Notes under the pieces: model-generated
What the model saw: only the letters and a program-made list of their open reading frames with translations
The model's database searches: none
What the model was told of the DNA's origin: nothing
Part shown: positions 47,081-58,000 of the stretch, in pieces
Numbering within the stretch: position 1 is the stretch's first letter
Layout of the letters: each line of letters opens with the position of its first letter
Position numbers and translations under genes: made by a program
Source of the DNA: Aurantiochytrium sp. KH105
Lineage: Eukaryota; Sar; Bigyra; Thraustochytrida; Thraustochytriidae
Length of the DNA: 64,000 bases
Reading direction: 5' to 3'
Assembly (NCBI GenBank): GCA_003116975.1
Contig: BGKB01000011.1
Coordinates: forward strand, 434,001-498,000

Positions 47081-48284
47081 TTACGCGAAATCAACATTCC
47101 AATTTGGTTCGAAACCGTCACCGCCATCACCCGTTGCCGCGGCGTCGGAGTGTTTGGGTTCTGTGTAGCTTGGGTCCACAGGCATATGCGCCACTACTCC
47201 GGCAGCATTAACCTCCTGCAGCTGTTTGGTGAGCTGTTCGAGCATACCGTGTATATCATCGCGAACCCGCTCCTTCTTTTTGAACTTTTCCTGGAACTCC
47301 TCCGAAAAGCCCTCTGAAGAAAAGATCTTTTGCTCGGGATCCATCACGTCTTCCTCATTGTCGTCCATTGAAAGGCTTCATGTGTAAATGGAGAGAAAAG
47401 GGTCTGTCAGAAAAAAAGAAAAAGGAGAAAAAGAAGAAGAAGAAGACGACTGCTAGTTGCAAGATCGAATGACGCATTCTCTGGAGAATCAACGTACCTG
47501 AATTCGAGGTGCATTTGGTGCCTGAACACGTCCATCTGCCGCTTCCTAATTTCGTCGATTCCTCGGAGAACCTTTTCCTTGTTTTGTCCTGATTGCGGAA
47601 TGCGCTCGTCAGCTCGACACAATGTTCCTCCTTCCACGTGCATGGTTGACAAAGAAGGGATCGGTTCCTTTTCTTCGTCAACCAGTCAATCAGTCTTTAC
47701 TTACCGAAAGCGGCCATGCTGTCGGCCTCCATGGCGGCGTGGACGCGCGCCATATTGCGCTCGAGGCGCTCCGAGGTCCTGGGTTCGAACTCGGCCTTCC
47801 TCGCGGCCTTGCGAAAATCGTCGGAGATCTGCCTGTGCATGGTGCCGGGGGCGGGCCGCGGCGGCCCATCTTGAGCGCCCCCCGCGGAGCCTCCGCCGCC
47901 CGCAGCCGCGTTGTCTCGAGCGCCGGTGCTGCCGGTGCTGGCCGTGCTGCTCGTGCTGGTGCCGAAGCCGCCGCCATTGCCGCCGTTGCCGCCGGTGCCG
48001 CCGCCGCCGCCCGTGTTGGTCCTTCTCTCCGCGCTCTGCCGCGCCGCGAAGGAGCCCGGGCCTCGGTCGAACGACGCCGCCGCAGCGTGCTCGGGCGGCG
48101 CCCGGCGCGGGGCCCGCGCAGATTCCGCGGCGCTCGCGGCCTCGGCGGCGGATGTCGCCGTGAAGGAGTTGCTCGAGGGCAAGCCCGTCCCGGGCTTGGG
48201 CAGCAGCGTCCGCGAGGACGCCGAGACGCCAGAGCCGCTGCCGCCGCTCTCCGCGCCCGTCGACACCGCGCGTTGCATTTGCAT
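47081..48284 (-). CDS. Three-exon gene for a Gly/Ser-rich protein with C-terminal coiled coil
   Basis: I predict 321 residues from exons 48284-47705, 47588-47498 and 47375-47081. The junctions are in phase: exon 1 ends AAFG, exon 2 begins QNKEKVLRGIDEIRKRQ, and exon 3 begins SLSMDDNEEDVMDPEQK. Each junction has GT-AG ends (donors GTAAGT and GTACGT). The first 148 residues are low-complexity Ser/Gly/Ala. Residues about 149-320 hold two charged helices (ARVHAAMEADSMAAFGQNKE and KKKERVRDDIHGMLEQLTKQ) likely to form a coiled coil. I do not recognise a family. A later ATG at 47840 is an alternative start that would remove the low-complexity part. The gene begins only about 79 bp after the stop codon of the polycystin gene. 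Confidence 0.75.
47376..47497 (-). other. GT-AG intron 2 of the three-exon gene
   Basis: Donor GTACGT, acceptor ATGAAG, 122 nt, phase 2. A T-rich run precedes the acceptor. A nearer CAG would shift the frame into an early stop, so the ATGAAG acceptor is preferred. Confidence 0.75.
47589..47704 (-). other. GT-AG intron 1 of the three-exon gene
   Basis: Donor GTAAGT, acceptor CAATCAG, 116 nt, phase 1. It joins AAFG to QNKEK without changing the helical heptad character of either side. Confidence 0.8.
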
Positions 48285-48363
48285 CGTTCTAACCCAGCCC
48301 GCGCGCGACGAGGAAAAGGTTTGGGGATTGTTTCTATCGTTTTACTGTTAGTTGATGTTAGGC

Positions 48364-51300
48364 CTAGTCTCGGTTTGGGTCGGCGAGTTTGCCTGGAACG
48401 TCGTGAGCAACCACGTCGGTACGGTCGCTAACGTTCACGGGTACGACTTGCTGCTGCGCAGAGAGGCCTCCTGCGTTGAAGCAGCGCGCAAGCAATACGC
48501 GCAGAGCTTGGGCGGGACGGCTCTGCCAGAGAATTGTCCAAAATTCGGCCCCTTGCTCGCGCCGATAAATCGCCGCAAATTGCATGTAGCACCAGCGCGC
48601 CTCGGCCGTGGACTTGACCTCCTCGTACGCCTCGCTCATAACTGCGATGAGCAGGTTGAGAAGAAGAATTACCAAAAGCACGGCGGCAAGCATTGTCATG
48701 CCGGTGCCCACGATTTGGTCCATCTCATACTTGCCGTCGAAATCGAGCTCGCCCAAAGCGCCTCGCACCGTGAAAACGAGCGCCTTCATCACAGAGTTAG
48801 CCGGCGCGTACTTGAGTCCAAAGACCACATAGTCGAAGAGACCAAAGGCAAGCACAAAAACAGCCAAAATGGCAAGGAAACTCATCAGCTTGACCAGCAT
48901 GCCAATGATAATCATGACTGGAATAGCGAATGTTGCAGCCACACGCAGGTACTCGAGCGTCTTGAGGTAACACAAGAAGACAACCCCAGCAAGCAGGTAT
49001 TGACGAATTGTAGCATACCACATGATATCTGACACGTCAATGAAGACGTTTGACGCTGAAGTTTCTTGCCAGTTCACGCGTTTATCGGCAACTTTGCTGA
49101 GAAGCGAGAGATGGGCTGCGACCAGGGCACATGCGAGAAACATGATGCTCAGGTCGATGTAGTTGAATGGATCAGACCAGTAGGGCGAAATATCGCCAAA
49201 TAGACTGGCCAAGACCCCAGAAAAGCCTTCATCGGCAAGCCTCCCAAACTGACCTTTCGCTGCATGAATCAAATCGAGAGCTCTTGCCCGAAGCAATCCG
49301 ACTCCCTTCCGATGCTGGCGAGCCGTACTTCTTGCCAAGAACTTGTTTCCACGCGGCGGGCTTCTAATCTCCGCGATGGCGTAATCAGAGACTTCGCGAA
49401 TAGCGTTCTCCGGGACATACTGCAGTAGAACACTCGGAGAGCTGAACGTGAACACACTGTACGTACATGGTTCGGAATGAACATTGACACTAACAATCAT
49501 GCCAGAGCACGCTTGCCTGTTCGGCCCTGCTGCGACTTCCGCGACCTGGCCAATTGCGAAATGGCCATCTTTCACATGCTTTCCAGTCGGAAGCCATCGG
49601 AGATCCTGCGGGTCGAAGATTTTATCGCCATTCTGGATTTGAACGTTCGAGCGACCCTCTGGGTCATCCGGGTTCCTCATCTTTTTTGCCTCGCACACCC
49701 ACCACTCTTGTTCTTCTTGGTCCAAAACAATGAGTTCTGCACTACTGTCCTCGCCCAAGCGATCTGGCATATCAAAGCTCTGAGCGTTGCTTCTTCTCGT
49801 ACTCAACGATGCACGAGCACCTCGAGAAGTGATTGGGTCTTCGCTTTTGCGCCAAAACGACTTGGTCATTCTGCGAACCTCTCCTCCGAAATGCAAGAGC
49901 AAAAGAACAGACATTCCCCACTCCATCCATTGATTGCTTCGATCGTCTGCAGATTCGTAGCTTACTAGCTTGCGCGTCTCCCAACGCTGTCCAACAAAGA
50001 CACCTCCGGCGGTGGTCTGCTCCATGAATACCCTGCCGTGAACGAATAGCTCGTGAGCTCGCGAGTACAAGGTAAATTCCAAGACAGCAAGTCGTGTTTG
50101 CATGGTCAGGAAATCGCAAGCGCGCAGATCTTGCAAGAGGCGCTGCGCGCGCGTTGTGTTCGATGGTAACACCACACTGACGCCGCCGCCCTTGTAAAAG
50201 CCAAATTTCCCAAAAAAGGGAACCGCAGGGCTATCCTCCCAGGCAATATCGAGGTCTGTGCCATTGCGCAATTTGCACCCAAAGTCTGTCCTGTTTTCGA
50301 GGGTGTCGTCGAGAGCTTTGAATGTTCCTTGCGAGTACGGCGCGTAGCATGTCGCATCAGCTGCGGGCAGCAAAGAGGGCATCGTTGCGGAGCAGCTCTC
50401 TGGGAGCGTCCGAACCTGGCGATAGCGAGGCCGCCCGAGGAAGGTGAGTCCTCCGCCGAGCATATTTTCGTTCGAGCTCGAGTCTGAAACATCCGCCGCT
50501 GGCCAGAGGGCTTCGATGAAAACGTTTTCAACGTAGTCATTCCAGCTGTCCAGGTCTGAAACGTCTTCGAGGTCTCCTGCTGTGCCAGACGATACGCGGT
50601 TGGAAATTGTCGCTTGGATCGAGTAGGACTCGTACACGTCGCGGCCGCTGTAGCGAATTGCAACAAGAGTCAAGAGACCCAGCACAATGGCCCAATAGGC
50701 GAGCGCTCTGAAAGCCTTGAAGCGCAGTCCCTGATCGACCCATGCTGCGTGAACCGCTTGATGCATAATTTTGTTTCGAAAGATCGGCTGATCGTGCGCG
50801 AGCCCGCTTCTTCTTATAAACGCCGTCTCCAGTTCATCCCTCTTAGTCTCAAAGTACTCGAGACGATAGGCATCGTCGAATGCCGGTTTGTCGTTGTCGT
50901 CCACGTGGTCGATATCTGCTCCTGCTTCGAGCAAGATTCTCAGAATTGCGTCGGCTCGGCGGATCTCCACAAAGAGAGCTTCAATCACATCACGAAGCAT
51001 TGACTTGAGCTCCTTTTCAGGTGTATCGAGATCCATCGCACCTAGCGCGCGACATGACTCCTCGGGAAAGAATGACAGGACGTTTTCGTCAAAGATAGGA
51101 AAGCTCGTGTCAAAATCCGACTCGAACGCCGAACCACACATGATCTTGAGTTTTCCCTTCAGAATCTTGATCTCATTTTTCTCCTGCTTTGAACGATGCG
51201 GACTGCTGTAGCGCTGCTCGATCAGGCTCGCAAAGGTCTTAATTTCTCCTGTAAAGCTCATGTTGCGGATCGCTTCGTGGCTTGCACATTTCAAGGATTC

Positions 51301-54144
51301 AAAAAGACAGAAGAGAGCCATTTCAAGGTACTTTCGACGATCAAACGCATAACAGACTGGTGTGCGACCTCGTCTGTCAAGAGCGTCCACCGTCTCGCCA
51401 CTTGAATTTTGCAAGAGAAATTGGAGAACGCTAATGCGACCTTTCTTGGCTGCTTCGTGGATGATTGTACTTCCCTCAAGGCGCGTTGGCAATGTGTCGT
51501 CTGCGCCGGCCTCCATCAGACAGCGAACCGCACTGAGATTGCCCATTGATGCAGCATTGTGCAAGGCCGTGCGCCCAATCACGTCCACCTCATTCACAGA
51601 AACCCCCATTTGTATAAGCGCAGGGACAATTTTATCCTCTCCGGAGCCTTGCCTCTTGCAGGCAATGTGCAAAAGGGTCCGATCAAGTTCTCCGCGATAC
51701 ATTTTAGCAGCCTCCGGCCAGTGGCTGTGGAGAATCTGAAGGATTTCCACTTGACCATTTTCGATCGATGATAGCAGCGCAGCGTCGTCTCGCCGTGCGC
51801 CTTTCGTGCAAAGAAGTTGTACAATCTCTACAGAACGATGTCGTACGGCTATTTGCACGGGTGTATCTCCATTCGGCGAGACGGCTTGAATGTCAGCGCG
51901 ATGCGAGATCAGCTCACGAACACATTCAATGTAGCCATATTGGCAGGCCCTTTGCAACGAGGTCCAGAACCGAGGAGACCGACGCCCTCGCACTGAAAAA
52001 AGTGAAAGTCGCGTGTGCCCATCTTCACCATGGACCTTTCGAAGCATTCTTCGTAGAATGTTCACAGTGACACTGTCGCCAAGTTGTGCAAGAAAGAGCG
52101 AACTGATTGCCTCATGTCCTAAGTCTTCAGAGGCCTCAAATACTGCTTCGCGATATCCACCTGGGACCTGAGCCCTCACGAGAGCTGCCTGAACACCGAG
52201 CAAGGTTTCAAGCACTGCACTGCACTCATCCTGATGCGCGCTCCATTGTACGAAAAGTGAATACCACGACGAATTCAGATCCGCTCTCACGGCGCGAGGT
52301 GTTAAGGATGCGAACGCAAGAGCCTTGAGCATTTCATTGTCGCGCATACCGACCAATGCCTCGAAATGAGACTGGTGTGATCCGCTTGCTGCATTGATGT
52401 CGGCCCCCACTTCTACTAGTCCCTTGAGTACGTTCCGAACGGCCTCTAGCTCATCTTGGACGTACTGCATTGCACGCAAAGAATGATCCTCCTTTTCGGG
52501 ATGACATTTCCACGCGAAATAGTTGCGTTCCTTCCGAATTCGCCTGAAAGAAGTCATCAGAAAGCACATGATCTTTTCGTGATATTCAACATCTGCGCTG
52601 ACATCGAGATCGTCGGCGTGGCTGTGCGAGTGAAGAAGATGTTTACACGTCTCGAAATCTGCGCGTCTAGCAGCTGCAAGTAGTTTTGATCCACGCGAGT
52701 CGCTCACGACCCTTTGCTCATGAGTAATGTCAAAACTCGATTCTGGGCTGTGCACGACTCGATGCACAGCCAAGACTTCGGAAATGTTATCAGAGAGGAT
52801 TCGCTTAAACGCGCCCAGCTCCCACTCGAGGCTTGCGTCGGCTTTCTTTTCTTCTTTTGCAAGCGATGCAGCGTGTTCTCGTCGTTGCTGGCTAACAAAG
52901 TGACGCACGAACTGCCTTGCGGACGTCTGCACCCTTCTTTCAGGGTTTGGGTTCAAAACAGCTAGAAGTAGGCTTACCAGGATGCGTTGCAGTGCTTCCT
53001 CGCGGCCTGGCTGGGTGTCTGGAGAAGAGCTCTGGGCAAGGACGTGAAGATCGCTGAGGAGTTGGGCAAGCGCTTCGGCGTCGACTCCTCCAATACCATT
53101 GGACTCGATTCCATTTAGGAAACAGCTCTCAATCTCCTTTGAGGGGAATTGCAGGCTCGTCCCTGCGGAAGATAGGAGCTGCAGAAGCATATCACGAGAC
53201 GTGTCCGCTCTCACGATGCTCTTGCTTGCGTCGTTAAGTTGACTCTGAACCATGGCAAAGAGTCGTCCGAGTTGTTCGAACAGAGACAAGGCTGACAAAC
53301 ATACTTCGCGCGGGTCGTAAGCAGAGAAAAGAACCCCAAACTTATCATGCCAGTGAGGTAAGATGTTGTCTTGAGCATTGTGAAGGGGAACTTCCTCAAT
53401 ATCGTCAGGATAAACACCACGAATATGCAAAGCACAAATTTTGTCGGCCTGCAAGCAATGGATCTCGTTCAGGTTGAGCGTGTCATACACTTGAAGTCTA
53501 CCGCTCGCTTCGAGAAAGAGTATTTCGCAGCTTGTAGCAAAGCTATGATCAGAGATGTCTACGCGTAAAGGCGTCGGTCTCTCCAGTTGCGCTGATTCCA
53601 GAGGACCTGACGCAACATGTACATCAATTCTGTTATTTGAGCCGTCTGTGCACTCAAGTTCAAATCGACTAGATTTGAGACGAGACGCAAAAAGATCCTT
53701 GGCTGCAATCACACCGGAAAATAGAGACTTAGAAAAATGAGACAAATCCTCGTCCTCTTCGATTATTGTGAATGTGACAATTGAGTCGTCGCCTTCGCTC
53801 GTGTTGGTCTCCGTATCAATTTCAACGGTGTCTTTGCCCGCTTCGACGAGAGTCTGCTTGTCTGGCTCAGCGACTGTTTCCAGACTACCTGGAACCTCGA
53901 TTTTGATCCAGTCTGTCCACTTTCGCTCGAGATGCCCCGCCGCGACTTGAGACTTCATTCGATAGTTTTTGCCAAGGTATTCTACCCTGCAAGATAGCTT
54001 CTTATTGTTTGTGAAGACATCAGCGTTTCCGAATTTGAATGCACTTATGATATAAACCGCGTATGAGGTCATGCCAGAAGCGGGTGTCCCCATATTCTCC
54101 TTTTCCGACGCCGTGGTTCCTCTCTGGGTCTGCGACTCTGCCAT
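48364..54144 (-). CDS. Ankyrin-polycystin (PKD2/TRPP-like) cation channel
   Basis: A giant channel of 1926 residues from the ATG at 54144 (the frame opens further up only with TTG). Residues 1-230 may include a C2-like fold. A long helical region follows, then ankyrin repeats (about 728-960, for example GDTPVQIAVRHRSVEIVQLLC). S1 is at about 1143-1165. It is followed by a polycystin-type extracellular domain (about 1175-1400) with the diagnostic RPRYRQVRTLPESC. S2 lies at about 1405-1425. The S2-S3 loop is about 235 residues and holds an insert with two Trp-rich blocks (QEEQEWWVCEAKK; QDLRWLPTGKH). S3-S6 and a pore helix (FTVRGALGELDFDG) end with LLNLLIAVMSEAYEEV. TRPP channels pass Ca2+ and other cations in cilia and endoplasmic reticulum. 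The ankyrin domain is a TRP trait not usual in TRPP. Confidence 0.85.
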   Translation of the reverse strand: MAESQTQRGTTASEKENMGTPASGMTSYAVYIISAFKFGNADVFTNNKKLSCRVEYLGKNYRMKSQVAAGHLERKWTDWIKIEVPGSLETVAEPDKQTLVEAGKDTVEIDTETNTSEGDDSIVTFTIIEEDEDLSHFSKSLFSGVIAAKDLFASRLKSSRFELECTDGSNNRIDVHVASGPLESAQLERPTPLRVDISDHSFATSCEILFLEASGRLQVYDTLNLNEIHCLQADKICALHIRGVYPDDIEEVPLHNAQDNILPHWHDKFGVLFSAYDPREVCLSALSLFEQLGRLFAMVQSQLNDASKSIVRADTSRDMLLQLLSSAGTSLQFPSKEIESCFLNGIESNGIGGVDAEALAQLLSDLHVLAQSSSPDTQPGREEALQRILVSLLLAVLNPNPERRVQTSARQFVRHFVSQQRREHAASLAKEEKKADASLEWELGAFKRILSDNISEVLAVHRVVHSPESSFDITHEQRVVSDSRGSKLLAAARRADFETCKHLLHSHSHADDLDVSADVEYHEKIMCFLMTSFRRIRKERNYFAWKCHPEKEDHSLRAMQYVQDELEAVRNVLKGLVEVGADINAASGSHQSHFEALVGMRDNEMLKALAFASLTPRAVRADLNSSWYSLFVQWSAHQDECSAVLETLLGVQAALVRAQVPGGYREAVFEASEDLGHEAISSLFLAQLGDSVTVNILRRMLRKVHGEDGHTRLSLFSVRGRRSPRFWTSLQRACQYGYIECVRELISHRADIQAVSPNGDTPVQIAVRHRSVEIVQLLCTKGARRDDAALLSSIENGQVEILQILHSHWPEAAKMYRGELDRTLLHIACKRQGSGEDKIVPALIQMGVSVNEVDVIGRTALHNAASMGNLSAVRCLMEAGADDTLPTRLEGSTIIHEAAKKGRISVLQFLLQNSSGETVDALDRRGRTPVCYAFDRRKYLEMALFCLFESLKCASHEAIRNMSFTGEIKTFASLIEQRYSSPHRSKQEKNEIKILKGKLKIMCGSAFESDFDTSFPIFDENVLSFFPEESCRALGAMDLDTPEKELKSMLRDVIEALFVEIRRADAILRILLEAGADIDHVDDNDKPAFDDAYRLEYFETKRDELETAFIRRSGLAHDQPIFRNKIMHQAVHAAWVDQGLRFKAFRALAYWAIVLGLLTLVAIRYSGRDVYESYSIQATISNRVSSGTAGDLEDVSDLDSWNDYVENVFIEALWPAADVSDSSSNENMLGGGLTFLGRPRYRQVRTLPESCSATMPSLLPAADATCYAPYSQGTFKALDDTLENRTDFGCKLRNGTDLDIAWEDSPAVPFFGKFGFYKGGGVSVVLPSNTTRAQRLLQDLRACDFLTMQTRLAVLEFTLYSRAHELFVHGRVFMEQTTAGGVFVGQRWETRKLVSYESADDRSNQWMEWGMSVLLLLHFGGEVRRMTKSFWRKSEDPITSRGARASLSTRRSNAQSFDMPDRLGEDSSAELIVLDQEEQEWWVCEAKKMRNPDDPEGRSNVQIQNGDKIFDPQDLRWLPTGKHVKDGHFAIGQVAEVAAGPNRQACSGMIVSVNVHSEPCTYSVFTFSSPSVLLQYVPENAIREVSDYAIAEIRSPPRGNKFLARSTARQHRKGVGLLRARALDLIHAAKGQFGRLADEGFSGVLASLFGDISPYWSDPFNYIDLSIMFLACALVAAHLSLLSKVADKRVNWQETSASNVFIDVSDIMWYATIRQYLLAGVVFLCYLKTLEYLRVAATFAIPVMIIIGMLVKLMSFLAILAVFVLAFGLFDYVVFGLKYAPANSVMKALVFTVRGALGELDFDGKYEMDQIVGTGMTMLAAVLLVILLLNLLIAVMSEAYEEVKSTAEARWCYMQFAAIYRREQGAEFWTILWQSRPAQALRVLLARCFNAGGLSAQQQVVPVNVSDRTDVVAHDVPGKLADPNRD

Positions 54145-55016
54145 CGCGCCAGAGGCGCGATCGGGCGTCGCTCGCTCTCCGTCCGAATCTGCGCCAGTAT
54201 TGTTCACTGCACGCCACAATCTCGCAAACGCGGTAGCCAATTGCGTATTTGCTGCTCGAAGTTCTGAGAAATCGATTGATTGATCGATCGATCGATCGAT
54301 TCTGGCCCCACGGATCTCTCAGTTGAAATCGACATGTCTTTTATTGTGAAAGACTATTTTTTACATCACGTTTCAAATACCAGACTTGGGCATTGGTAAC
54401 CGTTACGAGTCAAGCGGCCTGGCAGCCCGGCCCGGACCGCCCATGGCCCTTTGAAGGCCTCGGCGTCCCGCGCAGAGCGCAGCTGACTGAAACTGACGAG
54501 TCTAGGAACACACAGTGAGCTTGTGCTAGCTCGAAACTCATATATACCGCACCCCATAGATCGGTGGCTGGTCGGAGTAGGGTCTTTATTTTCGTTCTGG
54601 CCAGAAGAAGATAAGGCCCATGTCAAGAGCGGCCCCATTAGAAACGCTCTACCAACTGCACTCGCAGTCAGAAAGACAAGAACATTCACTCTTACTTTAG
54701 GAGCTACAGCTGTTAGCTTCCGAAAGTTGTTTCGGGACCTCTCTTTCTAAACAGGAGCCTGGTCTTCGGACAAAATGCGAGCCTTTCGAACTTACAACTT
54801 GAGAAGAGGGCGCTGATACACTACATCTGACAGAGCCGTATATGCGCTGGCGGCACGGACGATGAAAAAAGAAAGAAAGGAAAAACGGCAGACTTTGCTG
54901 CATTCCGTTTACAAGTAGACCTGTCTCGAAAATTGGAGGCAAAAAACAAATAGTGCTGGGCGACCTTCATCATTTTTCTACGGCGAGAGACAAAACAAAA
55001 GTTCCTGCTTGAGGCG
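54145..55016. promoter_or_regulatory. Promoter of the polycystin gene and 3' region of SEC3
   Basis: An 872 bp region. It contains a GATC tract at 54271-54300, a T-rich run at about 54355-54362 and, on either strand, a TATATA element at about 54540-54546 that could be a promoter for an unseen transcript. GC-rich inverted segments near 54410-54465 can fold, but no known RNA gene fits. Confidence 0.4.
54271..54300. repeat. (GATC)n / (TGAT)n palindromic tract
   Basis: A self-complementary tetranucleotide tract in the leader of the polycystin gene, about 130-155 bp upstream of the ATG. Confidence 0.9.
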
Positions 55017-58000
55017 TTACGCAACGAGTACTTTCTGGACAAGGTCCTCGACCTGGCTGCGCGTAGGTTTGACAAGGTCCCCATAACCCTCGGTAACGAG
55101 ATGGACGTAGTGATCGTAGGTTTGCAGAAGAGTGTCCCGCGCAGAAGCAAGAACGAGCGCAAAAACGGGCGGATTTTGGGGAAACTGCGCATGCGCTGCG
55201 TTCCGCACAGCCTCAAGGCCCTTGCGCAAGCGCGTCTCAGAGTTTTCCTGGAGCACGGCCGCGAGAATGGCGCGGGGGCGATGATATACGAGTTGCGAAA
55301 TGTCGCATGTCTCTAGCAGATCGTCTATCTCTTGCACAAAACCAAAGAGGCCAGAGAGATTCGCCTTGAGCAAGACAAGGACAAGACGCTCAAGCGAAGA
55401 TTCGAATTCTTTGCGAGCGTCAAGGACTACGCGCTGCAGCGCAGTGCCACCGCGATATGGGAGCGTCTCGATGGCAAAGTGAAAGTTCTCAATACGGAGA
55501 CGGTCAGCAGCTCCGTGGCTGGCAACGCACAAGCGCTCGACAGTCTGCAACACGGTTGTTGTAAGTTGCTCGAGACCATTGCCGATGGCGTTCTGCCCGA
55601 ATTTTGTCGAACGCGAGTCGTACGTTTCTCGCGGGCAAATGCTCCGCTGCCGCGCTGCGCTTTCGTCCCACAGCGCAGTGACCATATCGATGAGGCGTGG
55701 GAGCTTGAGAAGGCCTCCAAGAATGCCAGGCTGCGACGTGAGCTCATTTGAGCGCGCAGCAGAGACCCAGGCCCGTTGCTCGTCAACCCAGGCCCGAAGG
55801 GCGTTCTCGAGCTGGGGCCGTAGACCGCTGGGAGCATCCATTAAGATCCCGCGAATGAACTTGGAACGCTTTCCGTACTCGAGCACAACGGCCTCGGTTT
55901 CGGCAAGCATGAGTAAAATTTGCACAATGTCGCGCTGCGCGTGAGCCTGCTGTACGAACGACGCGAGGCCGGTCATGAGATCAGCTTTCCCGATAAAGAT
56001 TTTGTCGAGAGTTGCGTTCCGCTGCCGGACGGCCTCGTCGCTCGTCATGCGACCGCCAAAGAATTCAACACCATTACTCTGTCCCTCGGAAGACGAAGCT
56101 TTGCCTGACTCCTCGTTGATGCTGTAAAATGCTGATCCTAGAAAGTCCTGCTCGTCCATGACCATGGGCACGATCTGTTCCAGCGAGTGTGCGAAAGCGC
56201 GAGAGAGGGAGAGGTCCTCTTGTCGAGGGGCAAAGACCGCGGATACTACCTTTTGGGCAATCGCTTCGGAGAGCTGGCGCTCGCTCATGTGATCACCTAT
56301 GCGAGCTTCTTCCGAGGTCTGAAGCGCGAGACGGTGCGCAGCGGCAAAGCGCTCATTCGAGTTTGAAAAGGCAAGCTTGCTCATGACATTGTTGAAATTG
56401 CGCACAACGTCGCCGTAGGCCTCGCCCATGTCGCTCACGTAAACTTGGACAACGCTCTCAAATCCGCCGTCTTGAAGTTCTTGCAAAGCGCCAATGAGTG
56501 TTCGGTAAGGGGCCATAGTGCGATGCATTGCATCCTGGCGGGCAATGCACGGCAGCTGCGACGCATGCGACGAAGAGATGGAGGCAATGGTTTGTCTAAA
56601 GATGTCTGCGTTGCTCCGGATGCGATTAGAGATGAAAAAGTGCACGTAGCTACAGAAGCGCTCGACTTGATCATGCAGCTCTGTGACGCGCTGGTTGATA
56701 GCTCGCAGGTAAGGTTCCTCGGCAAAGTGCGCGTCCTTGTTGGAATAACTGTTGGCGTTGCGTTCGTGCGCAGGAAGATGGCGCAAATGAGCCTGGCCAG
56801 CAGCGGCAAGGCTCAGCTCCGTCGCTGTTTTGCTCAACCGCACGAGGGCAGGCTCTTTACCCTCGGCTGGTTGTGCGCCTTTCTCGACCTCTCCCAAGGC
56901 ATCTTGGCGCAGAATGATGTCGAGATTGTCAATTACTTCGATTGCGCTCGGGCTTACTGCGTAGCGAGAGAGCAAGGTCGCCAAATGCAAACGCAAGCTC
57001 TCGTGGTTGCGAGCCTGGACTTGAAGCCTATTGTTTTCGTGTTCAATTTTATGAATGTCCTTGCGCATGGTGTTGAGCTCCATATTGTAATTGGCCATCC
57101 ATGCATCCATGTCGCTGAGCTCATCGTGAACGCGCTCGAGTTGATCCACAAGAACGGCGATCGGGTCAAAGAGCCCGACCGGGTCCTGTGACGCCGCATT
57201 GTCGCTCACATAGTCTGTATTGTCACCTCGGTTCTCCCACTGCCGCATCGTGCTCCCCGTTTCTTCCTCGAGTGCATGGATTCGGGCATGCAATGTCTCG
57301 GATAATTTTCCAGAGGTGACGCTTGTGAGGCCTTCTGCCTCGAGAATCTGCAAAAGTTCCTCCTGTTCAGCTACATTGAGCAGCTCCACCGGTGGGGCTT
57401 CGTCCTCATCGTCACTCTTGCGACGTGATCTCGACGATCTTCGATGCCCCCCGCCACCAGAGTGGCTACCATCGCCAAGCGACCTTTCGTCAATGTCTTC
57501 GTTGGGGTCCCCGTCATCATCGTCATCGTCGCTCTCACGGCGATCATTTCCGTTACCTCGAAGGTCGCCAGGGACGTCGCCTTCGGCACCCGCTAGCCCG
57601 CGCGCAGGTGCAGGGCGGCCTGAGGAGCTATTGGAAGGGGAATCAAGATCTCGTGCACTGGTGCGACTTTCGTTGAAGAGTGCGCAACGATTCAAGTAGC
57701 GTTCATCCGTTGCCAAGAGCTGAAGTTCGGAAATGTTGACCCCCATCATGCTGGGTGCAAAACCAAAGTATCTGCGGCAAAGCTCCAATAGCGTGTACTG
57801 GGTGATGCTCTTATCGCCCAGTGACTTGGCGAGCATGTAGAGCTTGCTTTTGTACGTTTTGCCATGGAACTCGAGCTTGAGGGTGAGGCTCGAATCGTCA
57901 AAGAGCGAGCTGAAGGGAATCGCTGGCGCGCCGTCCACGACGCGTAGTGACTGCAAGGAGTTGGAGGATCGAATTGACCACGTCTTGAGCGTGACGATGT

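Noticed and set aside
54640-54662. tRNA-like A box on the minus strand (AGTTGGTAGAGC)
   Set aside because: The D-stem does not pair, there is no anticodon stem and no B box (GGTTCRA) downstream, so it is neither a tRNA nor a clear tRNA-derived SINE.
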